A stretch of DNA of 64,000 bases from Henricia sp. BOLD:AAB3569 (taxonomy: Eukaryota > Echinodermata > Asteroidea > Spinulosida > Echinasteridae), in contig JBBELK010000005.1 of the NCBI GenBank assembly GCA_037783545.1, forward strand, positions 1-64,000, given 5' to 3'. Of this stretch, positions 55,331 to 64,000 are shown one piece after another. The translations under genes and the position numbers were made by a program. A model generated the notes under the pieces. That model searched no databases. It was not told where the DNA came from and saw only the letters and a list, made by a program, of their open reading frames with translations. The number at the start of each line of letters is the position of its first letter. Position 1 is the first letter of the stretch.

Positions 55331-57099
55331 ACATTGTACGCAAAACAACAAACAATTGCACCGTGCGGCATTGCCATGCACTAGCGGGGCGGCCGCCGCA
55401 GACGACCGGCCGGCGGCATATACCGGCGCGGCACGGGAGTACGAGTAGGCCTTGGTGAATTTAATATTCCCCTCAATCGCGATCATCTCCAGAGAGCATT
55501 TTCTTAGCCTGGATATGTTGGGACTTATTAAGTTTCCCGAAATATTTAGCTTTTTATTCTTCGAAGATTCACACAAACTACAACTGCCCATTTTTCCTAC
55601 CTCCATGAACTGCCTAATTTTCTATGCGTATGACGTCATGCAGCTTAACAGTTCACCTTCTCATTGGTCAATGGGAATCCTGACCTCATGCATTATGCAC
55701 GTAACCCCTCTACCAAAACGGTAGACAGAAATAAAGAAAAACATAAGCTCCAAAAAACGCTATGGTAAAGGCTGTCTGGGCGGACAGTCCGTGCGTGCTA
55801 GTCTTTCCTCAAGCGTTGGAAAACTGACTGCGCGCGAATATATAACTCGCCAAGGCAGCCTTGACTAAAGGCTACCAGGATGTTGGCATACATCCCATGT
55901 TGTTCCTCGGGGTCATATTATCTTATATCTGTTGATTTCAGTAGATAAAGCAAAATTAAAAGTACATGTACATGTAGCACTTCTGATAAGAGCTGGTGTG
56001 GTCATTTAAAAGGACGTGGTAGTTTTTGGGTACTTATCCCGGATAGGGAATTTGGCACAAATCCGAAGTTGTTCCCTGGGATCAAATTAGCTTGCTCTAG
56101 AGTAGATACATACTAGAGTAGTAGTGCTTAAAGAAGCACTTTAAATAAGGGGCGTGGTCATGTTTAAAAGGGCGTGGTCATTTGTGGGAACTAGGCGATT
56201 TTGACACACATCTCAAGTTATTCCTAGGGCTCAAATTAGCCTTTATCAGTTGAGTTCAGTAGTTTGGTTATGTCGGGTGCTTCACCTGAATAGCGAATTT
56301 GGCATAAATCCGAAGTTGTTCCTTGGGGTCAAATTATATTGTATCAGTCGAGTTGAGTAGAGTAGATACAGCGATGTCGAAAGTAGCACTTTAAATGTGG
56401 GGCGTGGTCATTTTATAAAGGGCGTGGTCATTTTCGGGAACTTCTCCCTAGGTGGCGATATTGACACACATCCCAAGTTATTCCTCAGGGTCAAATTAGC
56501 TTATCAGTTGAGTTCAGTATTTTAGCTATGTCGGAAATAGGACTTCTGATAATATGGGGCGTGGTCGTTTAAAAGGGAGTGGTCATTTCCCGGTACTTTT
56601 GTATCGATAGTGAATTTGGCACAAATCCCAACGGGTTCAAATTAGCTTATATCAGTCAAGTTCAGTAGATACATGTATAGATATGTCAGAGGTAGCACTT
56701 CTGATAAAGGTCGTGGTCATTTAAAAGGGCGTGGTCAGTTTTGGGTACTTCTGGGACACATCCCAAGTTGTTCCTCGGGGTCATATTAGCTAATATCAGT
56801 TCAATTCAATAGATACAACTATGTCAGAAGCAGCACTACTGATTAAGAAAGGGGCGTGACCATCTTAAAAAGGGCGTGGTCATTTTCGGGCTCTTCGCCC
56901 CGGATAGAGATTTTGGCACACATCCCAAGTTGTTCCTTGGGGTCATATTAGCCTATAACAGTTGAGTTATCCTCTCCTAAATTATGTGCTTACATGTCTA
57001 AGCCAGGTCCTCTACTAAGGGGGATAAAACTATTTGTGACAGTTTACCAATCATGTATACTATCTTTAACAGATGTAAAATTACAAAATTAAACATACA

Positions 57100-57170
57100 C
57101 TGTAGTGTACATGGTTTGGGGACAAAATGGCACTTGGGCGAAATGGTTTTGGGGCGAATTGAATTTTCGT
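57100..57170 (-). repeat. Inverted fragment of the ACCAATCA-family interior
   Basis: GGGCGAAATGGTTTTGGGGC and GAATTGAATTTTCGTCG are the complement of the interior seen at 23817-23900. The termini are absent. It lies 35 bp outside the split copy. Confidence 0.6.
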
Positions 57171-57252
57171 CGAGTCCATCACGGGTCCATCGCGAGTCCG
57201 TCTCAAGTCCCTCAGAAGTCTGTCGTGAGTCTGTTGCAAGTCCATCACAATA
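57170..57252 (+). repeat. 12-bp minisatellite (GAGTCCATCGC)
   Basis: About seven imperfect units of GAGTCCATCGC-like sequence give the apparent repeat protein seen on both strands. No real coding signal. Confidence 0.75.
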
Positions 57253-57260
57253 ACATAGCA

Positions 57261-58177
57261 ATTTCAGAGACTTTGAGGGCTTGTAATGCTTCACGTATTC
57301 AAGTTATTTGATTTTATTTGATTACCAGATTACATTTTTTTTCCTATACTTTTCCCAGGCTTACATTATGGGTCCTGAGATTTTTGTATCATAACATCCG
57401 TTAAATTTTTCTAAATTACAAATCTAAAACTCCTGCGTTTCTAGGCCGCATATTTCCGAGAATATTGTTGAAAAACGTGTAAACCAATTTATTGGGAGCG
57501 GACAGCAGAGTGTTCAACACACTGCCACATACCGTATACATGCGTCTACATGTACATAAAAATTGGGGACGGTTTCGACTTTAAAAAATGTTGGTGCAAA
57601 GCAGCCTACAATCCTGGACAAAATGGTTGGGCCACCTCCCCTGATAAATGTTGTTAGCCCGCGCGCTCTGGCGCATAAACCGCGCAAACAACATTAAATG
57701 GGGGCCGGGGGCCCAGCCGAGCTAGGATTGTAGTACCCTGGTTTTATTTACACCAATCGTTACACAGCGCTACATGTATGTAACCGACTATGAATTTTTG
57801 CCGCTGGTGGCGCTGTACTGTTTTGTCGGCTTGTCATTCCACATATTCCACACATGTACAATGAATGAATGATTATGAGATTCATTCCTTGTTTGTGGAG
57901 TGGGAACCAGTCTACTCACGATTGGGTTCGAGCATGTCCGCACGCGTTCGTTTCACTATCAGTTCAAAAATGGGTCATTAAAAGCCTTTTTCTGGCTTTG
58001 ATAACGAGGCTTCGTCTGTGAGTATGTCTGAAACCAAGTGTTTTTTTGATGCACCACGCTTTTTGAGAATGGCTACACCATGCTTAAACAAAGGTGCTTA
58101 TAATGTTTCAAAAGGATCAAACAACGTAAAATAAGATTTAAGCAAATGTTACTACAAGCCCTCAAAGTCTCTGAATT
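57261..58177. mobile_element. 911-bp element with perfect 22-bp inverted ends
   Basis: The element (57264-58174) starts TCAGAGACTTTGAGGGCTTG (the perfect inverted match extends two further bases) and ends with the exact complement. ATT on each side (57261-57263 and 58175-58177) forms a 3-bp duplication. The interior (for example 57660-57720, GC-rich) has no recognised gene. The superfamily is not identified. Confidence 0.8.
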
Positions 58178-58447
58178 TTAAATCTCAATTTCTAGAATTC
58201 CCCAAAGTGATTTTTTTCAAACACGAATTTTGTTCGACACCAACTTGATCCCCAATTCGATTTATGAATGGATGCTATTTATAGGCCTACTCTTAATCTG
58301 ATAATCCCTTTCGGTAATCCAGGGATATTAGTGCACTTTGTAACCCTGTGTTGACAGTGTGTGTAGCCTGTGGTGCCTACATGATATGGGATGCCCTTGG
58401 GTTTTATCTACAATCTGCAAATGGCAGTAATGAGGCAATCACGATCA
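58178..58447. other. Spacer
   Basis: No feature was recognised. Confidence 0.4.
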
Positions 58448-58602
58448 TAAGGCCTTTTGACACTATGAAAAATCTCCGGGTTGTACACGGGTCCAACATG
58501 TGTTGACTTTTCACACTGCAACATTTCAACACGGCACTGACCCGTGTACCAGCACTAACGCTGACCCGTGTAGAGCGCTCGACCCCAGTCCTTCATTTTT
58601 TA

Positions 58603-58672
58603 AAAAGTCAGGAGAGCCCTAAATTGCTCTCCTGAGATAATCGAGGAGAGCTAGTAACAGCTCTCCTAATAA
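58603..58672. other. Twin hairpins (AGGAGAG...CTCTCCT)
   Basis: AGGAGAGCCCTAAATTGCTCTCCT-like and AGGAGAGCTAGTAACAGCTCTCCT-like stems stand side by side, with T-rich and A-rich tracts outside. They lie in the Harbinger-like element. They resemble structured RNA or a terminator shape, but no transcript is known. Confidence 0.6.
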
Positions 58673-58739
58673 AAAAAAGTTCCTTAAAATCTTTGAAAAC
58701 ACACTGTATGGACTTTTGGGGAAAAATCAAATGTTTAGC

Positions 58740-58870
58740 CTATTTGGGGCCGAGTCAGTCTGGGGCCGAGTTTGTACACAAGGCAATGGGGGCCGAGTTT
58801 GTACACAAGGCAATGTGGGCCGAGTCGGTCTGGGGCCGAGTTTGGGGCCGAGCCAGTCTGGGGCCGCAGT
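58740..58870 (+). repeat. Minisatellite of GGGGCCGAGT units
   Basis: GGGGCCGAGTCGGTCT and GGGGCCGAGTTTGTACACAA alternate in about seven imperfect units, producing overlapping pseudo-ORFs in several frames. Confidence 0.8.
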
Positions 58871-59565
58871 CGGATACCAGATGCATGTATGTCTATGCAC
58901 GTATATTGCACACAAGCTGTGTTGGACACAATGCAGACCCAAGCTGTGGCCGTGTGTTGCACGTGGCGTATTGGAAAAATGCAATGCGCAATCGTCGTTT
59001 GCATGCCGCAAGTATATTCAAAAGAGCAGAACACTGGATTGTACCGCCCGTAAACATAACTGATGCCCACCTTGGGCGACTAAGGTGCGAATTTTGTGGT
59101 CGCCAATGGCGATAAGAATCTAATCACTAGTCGCAAATGCGACCATTTTAGTCGCACCGTACAGCGTTGGCGTTCGGACACTTGGTCATTGATGGTCCCG
59201 TTATTTTTTGAGAAGCGCTATTTTTTACGCTCCCCGAAAATTACGAGGAGCGTGGTAGGAGCGCCTGCGCGATCGCGCTCCTTAGAAATGATGGTCTGCG
59301 ACCCTTTTAGAGCGCTCGACCCGTGTCGAAACTAACCCACCTCAGGTGGGTTGAGAGCTCTCGACCCGTGTAGAGAAGTTCAACACGTTTTGAAAACCAC
59401 AGTCTGAACGCCTCTGGGTTAAGTTTGGACCCGTGTAGATTTAGGAGCATGGCAGCATCGCATTGTAGTAAATGCTGTTCTAAGTTTCGCTTTATTGCAC
59501 GTTATTCAGTGCAGTTTGTGTACATATTTTTACCGTGCTAAACGTATTACAGCTTTGTTCTCATT

Positions 59566-59709
59566 AGATCGGGCCCGAAATCAGACAAAAGGCTGACATG
59601 GGGTGAAGAGGAGGTAGCTGCTATGTTGGCCATTTGGGCCGACAATTCTATCCAAAACCAGCTCGATGGAACAACAAGAAATACATGTAGCAAGGTGTTT
59701 GTCAAATAA
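59566..59709 (+). pseudogene. Myb/SANT-like domain exon fragment
   Basis: After a plausible acceptor (CTTTGTTCTCATTAG) the frame reads RSGPKSDKRLTWGEEEVAAM, then LAIWADNSIQNQLDGTTRN, and stops at TAA (59707-59709). The T-W-x-x-E-E, L-x-I-W and I-Q-x-x-L-D-G-x-x-R-N positions match Myb_DNA-bind_4 domains. It is homologous in layout to the fragment at 39574-39702 but different in sequence. A TACATGTA word follows the domain fragment, after which similarity is lost. Confidence 0.72.
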
Positions 59710-60043
59710 GCGAGGTTTTGAAAAAAGTTCAAAAAGTCAGCTGTTCAGTGTTGTGATAGACTAAAACATCTACGAGAGTATGAAATTTGGGAAATGAGCC
59801 GCAATCAAATGTGGGGGGTTTTCCGATTGGACCCATGTTGACGGCCGGCCGTGTGTGTAGTGTGAAATGATCGCACGATACATGGGTCAAAACCTTACAC
59901 GTGTAAAACAAATGCTGGTGTTGCATTTAGTAGTGTAAAAACGTAGCCGATTGGACCCGTGTTGAAATTTTAAAAAGTCTACACGGGGTGGAACCGTGTA
60001 GATTTTGATACGGGTCGAACGTTCATAGTGTGAAAAGGCCTAA

Positions 60044-60497
60044 AGTCAAACACTAAAGGACTACGCAAAAATTAAAAAATATTAAAATTCAACTGTCACA
60101 TTTTCAGCAATTACCACCCTCCTGACAAGTGTAACTGCTCCCTGTGTGATTTTCACTGATACCCCTTGAGGGCCATTTCACACTCAACCTTGACAGTCCT
60201 GGTGCCAATTAGCAAAACCATAAAAACACAACCATCTGGGTTATGGGTACCTGACCCCCAAAATGAAGCCAAACAAGTATCAAAAACATCCTGGCAAAAC
60301 AAAAATGGTAAAAACAGTTTCAAAACATACAACCCCCAGAGGACTTGGCCAGGATTCTTAAAACATGAGGTCATTGTTTCGCAGCCTTTTTGTTTGGATT
60401 GAACCTTGACACAACTGAATTTTTTGACAAAGAGAGTGTAATTTGTGGGGTGTGTATAACTCTAATGAAATGAGGCTCAAATTTTTGGGGAAGCCTA
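60044..60497. other. Spacer
   Basis: No gene or repeat was recognised. Confidence 0.4.
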
Positions 60498-61171
60498 CAC
60501 TGTTTACACTGGTCCCGAGCTCCGGATCAAGATTGATCCCCTGATAAAAATGCGTCAGTGTTATTGTTAACCACAATGATCCCGAGTGCTGCACATTCTG
60601 TAAGTTGATTTGGAGTGCGGTGCCAGAAGTTACAGTCAAAGGTCATGCTCTACATGTATGTGTGTATGTACTGATCAATGTGCGCTTGTTCTCCCAAACA
60701 ATCGTGGACGTTTTAGGGAGGTCTAACAAAGAGAACAATATCGTCCGCGATTGGCAAGCGAACGTCCGCGATTCGCTCCTGTACAAAACCAACGAGAGTA
60801 AGGAAAAATAGACTATGTCCAAACAAAAGAGGAACAAAGGGACGTCCGCGATTGTCAGTGAGTTCACACTTGTGTGTGCATGGGTTGTGCATGTACAGTG
60901 TACATGTACAAGGCCACCTGAATTTTGCGGGCTTTTCCCCCGCTACGGCTGTGGAGCGGATGCGGCAGGATGTGGTAAAGATTAATTGCTTATCTAACCG
61001 CAAACTGATCCCGAGCTCAGGATCGAACCCTCCGCCAACACGAGACCAAAATCTCGGGGTCTGATCCGGGGCAAATTTGGTTCCAAAAGCGTTTACACTC
61101 AGTTTGTGATCCGGGGCTGATCCCGAGCTCGGTGTTCGACCCCGAGCTCGGGATCAAGTGTAAACAGGGTG
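60498..61171 (+). mobile_element. CCCGAGCTCGGG-family Harbinger-like element, complete
   Basis: The 674-bp element starts CACTGTTTACACTGGTCCCG and ends GGATCAAGTGTAAACAGGGT plus G. Palindromic GAGCTCGGGATC words occur at both ends. The middle holds the block shared with 33060-33190 and 43372-43500, reading SQTIVDVLGRSNKENNIV in one frame. Flanks have TA on both sides but not an identical triplet. Confidence 0.83.
60680..60811 (+). other. Conserved insert block of the CCCGAGCTCGGG family
   Basis: This block is almost identical in three places (minus 33060-33190, plus 43372-43495, plus 60680-60811). One frame stays open to a TAG, encoding RLFSQTIVDVLGRSNKEN and DWQANVRDSLLYKTNES. The only non-silent change seen is one Asp/Glu swap. 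The word CGTCCGCGATT is repeated three times in and just after it, so a structural or binding-site role is equally possible. No family was recognised. Confidence 0.5.
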
Positions 61172-61739
61172 TACATGTATAGGAGGCAAAATTGCCTCAG
61201 GTCCCCTTGGCTTGGCCTTTCTGCCCTTTTGCAGTCGTTCCATAAAAAGCATCTGGTGTACTGACGTACGTCCTTAATTTCACATGCACACTTAATTAGT
61301 ATCCACTTGACCAGACTAAATTTTTGTTGCTGTGTGGTGCACGCGGCAAGTGTGAAGTACAGTATCACCAATATTATTATTCTGAAAAAAATTTACAAAA
61401 TTTTAATTAAAATTTTGCTCTCGTTTTTATAGAAAGAGCCATCTCGCACACCAGGTTGCATTGTACATATGTACGCATGATCAATTGATGCTATCAGAAT
61501 TAAGGCCATTCTGACGCATAACTTGTGGTGTCGTCTGCACAGCCTCAGGCCGTGATTAATGCGACTAAATCGATCACCGCAACGCTTCTTACCGTTTTAT
61601 TAATTTACTTTTATCACAATTGCGTCAGGTCATCCATTATGCATAAAGTGCTGTCGAGTCCAAAATCTGCAGCGTGAGAATAAAGATTGCATGTACAGGC
61701 CTGTAATAAACTGCACTAAAGCTGTTGTGACTGGTTTTT
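61172..61739. other. Spacer with a mariner-type fragment
   Basis: At 61285-61345 the sequence is the complement of 43310-43365 (ACTTGACCAGACTAA, TTTTTGTTGCTG). Nothing else was recognised. Confidence 0.45.
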
Positions 61740-62035
61740 TCTCATGTGTCCATTTTCTGAGTTTTGAGTTTCGGGTGATGGTTTGAATTTTGAGTCACAA
61801 TTTTAGCCAATTTAGGTCAGTTTGAGTAAAACAACAATTATTGTTTAAGGTAAAAAGTTGTCTGAATCTAAAATTTATGCTTCCAACACAAACGGCTCTG
61901 TTTTTGAGCCAAGATTTTCAGCTAAGTTAAGATGTTCAGTTTTTTAGCCAAAAACTGAATTTTCGAGTCAGAAGTTTTTGAGTCAAGATTTTTTAATTTT
62001 GAGTTTCATTTTTAAAAATAAATTCGAGTAAAAAA
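61740..62035 (+). repeat. Low-complexity TTTTGAGTC repeat
   Basis: GAGTTTTGAGTTTCGG, TTTTGAGTCAC and TTTTTGAGTCAAG recur irregularly at 7-20 bp spacing. Confidence 0.6.
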
Positions 62036-62164
62036 AAAAAAACATTTTAATTTACAAAATCAATTCAAAAACTTAAAAGTTATGTTTTTTAATCAAAATC
62101 ACCTTTAAATGATGAATTCCTAGATTTCAAATCTGTACAAATTCTGAAAACATGACTTGAATGC

Positions 62165-62377
62165 GAGTCTTTCCACAGTAAAGGGGGCATTTTGGCGTTA
62201 CGAGCGTATATTGGAAATTTGTACACGGGGTTGCCACACTATTTGTAACCCTTTTTGGACTACGTTATCTCTTCAGAAAAAAATGAAACTTATTTATTTT
62301 ATTTTGAGACCAGACAAAGGTATTTTCTGGAAAATATGGTCTGTGTTGCCAAAATGCCCCCTTTACTGTGGAAAGAC
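62165..62377. mobile_element. Internally deleted copy of the 436-bp palindrome
   Basis: Starts GAGTCTTTCCACAGTAAAGG and ends CCTTTACTGTGGAAAGAC. Shortly after GGGGGCATTTTGGC the left arm jumps to GTTACGAGCGTATATTGG of the far side, so most of the left arm is gone. Confidence 0.85.
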
Positions 62378-62662
62378 ATCAGAATGAAACTAGGAATAGT
62401 GCACAATGACAAACACGACAAGCATGTCGCACCAGTCATGTGGAAACCCAATTACCACACACACCAGACAGAATTACAGCATTTTATGGTCGAGAGATTT
62501 CAATATCCCGAAACCTCAGGGGGCAGAACGTACTATAGTAATCTTGAAGGAATTAAAACTCGTAATGTGATTCCGAGAAGATTAACGGGAGCCAACACAG
62601 TGACTCATCAATCTTGCCTTCAAATAAGACCAGGAAAAAAATTGAATTTGAAGAATTTATAA
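62378..62662 (+). CDS. Possible coding exon or small gene of unknown function
   Basis: Directly after the palindrome end, ATCAG is followed by ATGAAACTAGGAATAGTGCA, and the frame stays open to a TAA at about 62660. It gives about 92 residues: MKLGIVHNDKHDKHVAPVMW, then KPNYHTHQTELQHFMVERFQ and YPETSGGRTYYSNLEGI. The composition is ordinary and protein-like, rich in His, Tyr and Arg with no internal repeats, unlike most frames here. The CAG just before the ATG could be a splice acceptor. I do not recognise a family, and a chance ORF cannot be excluded. Confidence 0.35.
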   Translation: MRMKLGIVHNDKHDKHVAPVMWKPNYHTHQTELQHFMVERFQYPETSGGRTYYSNLEGIKTRNVIPRRLTGANTVTHQSCLQIRPGKKLNLKNL

Positions 62663-62755
62663 TGAAAAATTAACCTAATTTTGATGACATATTTGGGGGA
62701 AACAGAATGTAACTGCAGTTAATATTATTCATAAATATTCATGTATTAACCACAT

Positions 62756-63577
62756 TCATAACGTCGCAATTTTCCCATACTGACGAACAGGCACGTTTTG
62801 ACAAATTTAATTTTTTGACATTTTTGGGGTGCCCCCTTTCATTTCTGAACATTTCAAACCAAGATATTGTCTGGTTTTTGAGTTATGAAACATCTGAAAA
62901 TTATGAACAACCCCATTTCGCTTAAAAAGTTTTTCCCATACTGACAAACATGGATTATTGGTTGGTGACCGTTCACTGCTTCTGCGTATTACAACAAAGC
63001 GCGCTGGTACTGGGTACCAACCAATATCTCGCGAAGCTGAATGCTGTTTTGACGCAAGAAAAATCAATAAATAAAGAAATATATGGAATTTTACAAAATC
63101 TTAGTTTGTGGATTTGGTACTTAATTACATAAGTGTTCATCAGTATAAATATAAGTCTTGGCCGCAGCCCCGATGAAGTAATATAACCGCTAATCTGGAG
63201 GACCGCCGTTCAAACACACACTAAACATATGGAGGTGGCGAACAACGTTTTGAGTTTTTCTCATAGTGACGAACCCGAAAGTGCATAGCGTTACGGGTGG
63301 CGAACAGCACGCGCATCGAGTTTTGTTTTTTCTCATACCGACGAACACGTTCACAGCTTTATAACTGCTCAGATAATATTCAAATAAATGGAAAATTCGT
63401 AATGAATTAAAGTTTAGACATTATTAAGCAAGAAGGTTATTAAACCCAAAAGTGAAATTTTATTTTCAAAAACGGTGAATTAAAAGAACCAAAATAAGTC
63501 CAACTAAAAACTTGAATTACTCGAAACTGCAGTTTGGCCATGTTCGTCAGTATGAGAAAAACGTGACGATAATGTAC
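62756..63577. mobile_element. TIR element with repeated CATACTGACGAAC motif
   Basis: The left end region (CGTCGCAATTTTCCCATACTGACGAACA in pieces) mirrors TGTTCGTCAGTATGAGAAAA at about 63542-63562. The motif CATACTGACGAAC or a close variant also occurs at 62935, 63260 and 63334. Ends and duplication are approximate. Confidence 0.65.
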
Positions 63578-63796
63578 ATGTACATGTAGGCTCCACACCC
63601 GTACCCCCTGAAAGTGAAACTGTTTTAAGAAGCAGACAAAACCATAATCAGCTTAACCTGCCAGACAGATTAACTCCCTCCCCCAGTGGGTGGGTGCATG
63701 AGGTGTAAATGGGGCCATTAGTGGGCTTAATCTCCACTTGCAAAAGATTATTGGATTTTAGGTAAAAATACAGTTTGGGAAATATTTTCAAAAGCC
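63578..63796. other. Spacer
   Basis: No feature was recognised. Confidence 0.4.
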
Positions 63797-64000
63797 GTGT
63801 CCGCATTGGACTTGTTTTTCGAGAGGTTTTACCGAGACGATGGTAAAATGAAAAATTGCTAAATTTTACTGCTGTCCGCATTCGGATTTTTTTGACATGG
63901 GAAAATTTTACCGAGACCATGGGAGAGCATGCGCAGTGTCCCTTTGCAGTATGACCTTCATGGCCTGGCTGTACCGTGTACACTTTCCAGAGTGCTTTTA
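63797..64000 (+). mobile_element. TIR element of the GTCCGCATTGGAC family, runs off the window
   Basis: The left end AGCCGTGTCCGCATTGGACT is followed by TTTTACCGAGACGATGGTAA, CATGCGCAGTGTCCCTTTGC and CAGAGTGCTTTTA, as in the copies at 34235 and 49150. The right end lies beyond 64000. Confidence 0.8.

Larger units (their letters stand above)
52753..55883. mobile_element. 3.1-kb Mutator-like nonautonomous element with 9-bp duplication
   Basis: The element (52762-55874) has inverted ends of about 115 bp: TAGCCTTTAGTCAAGGC, then CGCTTGAGGAAAGACTA and GCCTTTACCAAAGCG, mirrored at 55755-55874. CCAGGATGT is present on both sides (52753-52761 and 55875-55883). Long terminal repeats plus a 9-bp target duplication are typical of Mutator-like elements. 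The interior has an 18-bp minisatellite, about 300-bp tandem repeats and a GC-rich segment, but no transposase. Confidence 0.85.
50889..57017. mobile_element. 6.1-kb foldback element with tandem-repeat arms, AGG duplication
   Basis: Ends TAGTCTAGGACCTG (50889) and CAGGTCCTCTACTA (ending 57017) are inverted. AGG occurs on both sides (50886-50888 and 57018-57020), and the intact family copy has a single AGG. Arms are built of repeats of roughly 170-190 bp containing GACCACGCCC, CAGAAGTGCTAC, GACATAGCTG and AATTTGACCCC, direct in the left arm (50889-51930) and inverted in the right (52436-52752 and 55884-57017). A 500-bp unique centre (51935-52430) has no recognised gene. No transposase was seen. 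The superfamily is unknown. Confidence 0.85.
50468..57069 (+). mobile_element. TTAA element of the ACCAATCA family, split by a 6.1-kb insertion
   Basis: The left part (50472-50888) starts AAGGCAGTATACATCATTGG after TTAA (50468-50471) and follows the complete copy at 23641 as far as CACACAGG. The right part (57018-57065) resumes at AGGGGGATAAAAC and ends ACCAATCATGTATACTATCT before TTAA (57066-57069). Joining the parts reproduces the uninterrupted order at 24090-24143. Confidence 0.88.
58448..60043. mobile_element. 1.6-kb Harbinger-like element with a Myb/SANT-like exon
   Basis: The element (58451-60040) begins GGCCTTTTGACACTATGAA and ends TTCATAGTGTGAAAAGGCC, flanked by TAA at 58448-58450 and 60041-60043. 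Near both ends the words ACCCGTGTA and TACACGGGTC recur many times in both orientations. The interior has twin hairpins, a minisatellite and a truncated Myb/SANT-like exon. TAA duplication plus a Myb-like exon fits PIF/Harbinger. The DDE transposase is absent. Confidence 0.85.

Noticed and set aside
55238..55606. 122-codon minus ORF inside the Mutator-like element
   Set aside because: Covers hairpins and a GC-rich block with alanine runs; no domain seen, though a captured fragment cannot be excluded.
58693..59115. 140-codon ORF and several overlapping ORFs near 58.7-59.1 kb
   Set aside because: They run through a GGGGCCGAGT minisatellite and share the same DNA in four frames, with no recognisable domain.

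Overview
This window is eukaryotic, most likely from a marine invertebrate deuterostome (echinoderm, hemichordate or amphioxus). That placement is inferred from the spliced animal gene, the very frequent TACATGTA words and the dense load of DNA transposons. Nothing prokaryotic is present: no operons, no long ORFs and no CRISPR.

One host gene can be read in full. On the minus strand, four coding exons (46308-46530, 30520-31083, 27904-28043, 19212-19430) join with canonical GT/AG sites and matching phases into a 381-residue protein. I identify it as TMEM198, a seven-transmembrane DUF4203 protein. Its three introns (15.2, 2.5 and 8.5 kb) are almost entirely repeats and transposons. A probable 5' UTR splice acceptor just upstream of the ATG suggests the gene continues to higher coordinates.

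Layout. (1) 1-14654: an AT-rich satellite of about 47 tandem monomers of 309 bp, running off the left edge. It has two interleaved monomer subtypes and a 13-monomer higher-order block present twice. (2) 14684-15484: a decayed inverted monomer split by a 577-bp TTAA-flanked element. (3) 16064-18562: a hairpin MITE, a tandem array of tRNA-derived SINE heads and a large foldback. (4) 19212-46550: TMEM198 with TTAA elements, mariner/Tc1 remnants, PIF/Harbinger-like elements, 87-bp and 97-bp tandem repeats and long palindromes in its introns. (5) 46913-64000: upstream or 5'-intron DNA. This holds a three-level nest (50468-57069): a TTAA element split by a 6.1-kb foldback with a 3-bp target duplication, itself split by a 3.1-kb Mutator-like element with a 9-bp duplication. 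A 1.6-kb Harbinger-like element with a Myb/SANT-like exon and a possible exon of unknown function (62378-62662) follow.

The most distinctive material is transposon biology. Several Harbinger-like families each carry a private motif repeated near their ends, and two copies hold a truncated Myb/SANT-like DNA-binding exon. A roughly 140-bp hairpin element has its TTAA target proved by empty sites in neighbouring tandem repeats, and its two arms co-vary copy by copy.
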